Source: Singulisphaera sp. GP187 (GTDB lineage Bacteria > Planctomycetota > UBA1135 > UBA2386). Taken from it: a stretch of DNA of 64,000 bases. Position 1 is the first letter of the stretch. The number at the start of each line of letters is the position of its first letter. A program made the position numbers and the translations under genes. The notes below the pieces were generated by a model, which worked only from the letters and a program-made list of their open reading frames with translations, ran no database searches and had not been told where the DNA came from. Below, one piece after another: positions 63,368 to 64,000 of this stretch. The stretch lies in NCBI GenBank assembly GCA_945871815.1, contig CAMBXM010000003.1, forward strand, positions 1 to 64,000. Direction: 5' to 3'.

Positions 63368-64000
63368 ATGTCCACCGAAGGCCACCCTCTGCGCGCTGCA
63401 ACCGGCACCCTGGAGCGGTTCACCTTCCGCAATCCGGATACTGGGTTTGGCGTCGGCCGGCTGGTCGAAGAAGGCACAGGCAAGCTGCTGACCATCGTCG
63501 GGCAGATAGCGCAACTCGCTGAAGGTCAGACAGTTACGGTCACTGGCCAAGAAAGCGAGCACCCCAAGTTCGGTCGACAGATTCAGATCGACAGCTGTGA
63601 GCTCGTGGCGCCCAAGACGGTAGTCGGCATCGAGGCCTACCTCGGCTCCGGCCTAGTCAAGGGCATTGGCCCTTTGACCGCACAGAAGATCACGAAGGTC
63701 TTCGGCGACCAGACACTTCACATCATCGAGACCGAACCCGATCGCCTGCGCGAGATCCGCGGCCTCGGCGACAAAAAGATCCAGGAGCTGGTCGTGGCGC
63801 TGCAGGCGCAGAAGGACGTGCAGAACGTCCTCGTGTTCTTGCGCCAGCATGGCCTTGGCCCGGGCCTCGCCGCGCGCATCGTGCGGCGGTATGGCAAGAA
63901 CGCGTCGGCGCTGATCGCGGCAAATCCATTCCGCCTCGCCGACGAGGTGATCGGAATCGGCTTTCGCACCGCCGACCGACTCGCAGGCAGCCTCGGCATC
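63368..64000 (+). CDS. recD2: RecD2-type DNA helicase, N-terminal part, runs off window
   Basis: Open frame of 211 codons from ATG 63368 to the window end without a stop. It opens with the RecD2 OB-like domain (residues about 8-80: LRAATGTLERFTFRNPDTGFG, TVTVTGQESEHPKFGRQI). Helix-hairpin-helix motifs follow (YLGSGLVKGIGPLTAQKITKVFG, LREIRGLGDKKIQELVVAL), then FLRQHGLGPGLAARIVRRYG and NPFRLADEVIGIGFRTADRLA. The helicase core (Walker A onward) lies beyond the edge. RecD2 is a 5'-3' single-strand DNA helicase for repair. Confidence 0.93.
   Translation, partial: MSTEGHPLRAATGTLERFTFRNPDTGFGVGRLVEEGTGKLLTIVGQIAQLAEGQTVTVTGQESEHPKFGRQIQIDSCELVAPKTVVGIEAYLGSGLVKGIGPLTAQKITKVFGDQTLHIIETEPDRLREIRGLGDKKIQELVVALQAQKDVQNVLVFLRQHGLGPGLAARIVRRYGKNASALIAANPFRLADEVIGIGFRTADRLAGSLGI

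Overview
The window is a gene-dense, high-GC bacterial chromosome segment with about 58 protein genes, one tRNA gene and no mobile element, phage gene, integrase or CRISPR array. I lean to Planctomycetota. The grounds are a neutral-ceramidase-like lipoprotein, many secreted proteins of unknown function with a shared C-terminal beta-rich domain, carboxypeptidase-regulatory-like secreted proteins, an FHA membrane protein, HDOD and DUF1858 proteins, and frequent starts without a Shine-Dalgarno sequence. This rests on gene content and style only; no rRNA or phylogenetic marker was compared.

Layout. 1-7400: Fe-S carrier Mrp (5' truncated) with a DUF1858 protein, thioredoxin, lipoate transferase LipB, an exonuclease VII operon (xseA-xseB) running into an M50 peptidase, then a reverse-strand pair (SirB1-like transglutaminase fold and ceramidase-like lipoprotein). 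7401-16140: tRNA-Leu(GAG), a large unknown membrane-anchored protein, an aspartate-aminotransferase-like enzyme, an OB-exonuclease fusion, an HD phosphohydrolase and a secreted protein whose 3' end is a tandem duplication. 16188-25753: three overlapping GT4 glycosyltransferases, an FHA protein, an ABC ATPase/membrane/helical-repeat operon, DedA and a membrane pyrophosphatase. 26064-33312: RsfS, a DUF255 protein, small conserved proteins, a stand-alone Clp N-domain protein and two tandem paralogous secreted proteins. 33518-39033: thioesterase, lipoprotein, and a tdh-kbl-(type II methionine aminopeptidase)-GT4 run. 39030-46412: GT87-like mannosyltransferase, leucine dehydrogenase, GT2, flippase, HDOD protein and an XrtA/PEP-CTERM-type glycosyltransferase. 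46437-64000: sugar dehydrogenase, orphan ABC ATPase, secreted proteins, kelch propeller, thioredoxin reductase, sulfotransferase, a double ThyX-like protein, a truncated sigma factor with a membrane partner, an ABC-2-like membrane protein, a small SD-led ORF, RluD, bS21 with a long tail, and the start of recD2 running off the window.

How it fits together. trxA and trxB make a thioredoxin system. tdh and kbl convert threonine to glycine and acetyl-CoA. At least seven glycosyltransferases, a flippase and a sulfotransferase point to surface polysaccharide or glycolipid synthesis, spread over several small operons. Many adjacent genes overlap by four bases (ATGA or GTGA), which indicates translational coupling and fixes many starts.

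The observations I find most worth pursuing are a HARP-like domain fused to XseA, a two-domain degenerate ThyX homologue, a sigma factor lacking most of region 2 that is coupled to a large membrane protein, an archaeal/eukaryotic-type methionine aminopeptidase, and a 71-residue orphan ORF with the best Shine-Dalgarno sequence I noticed in the window.
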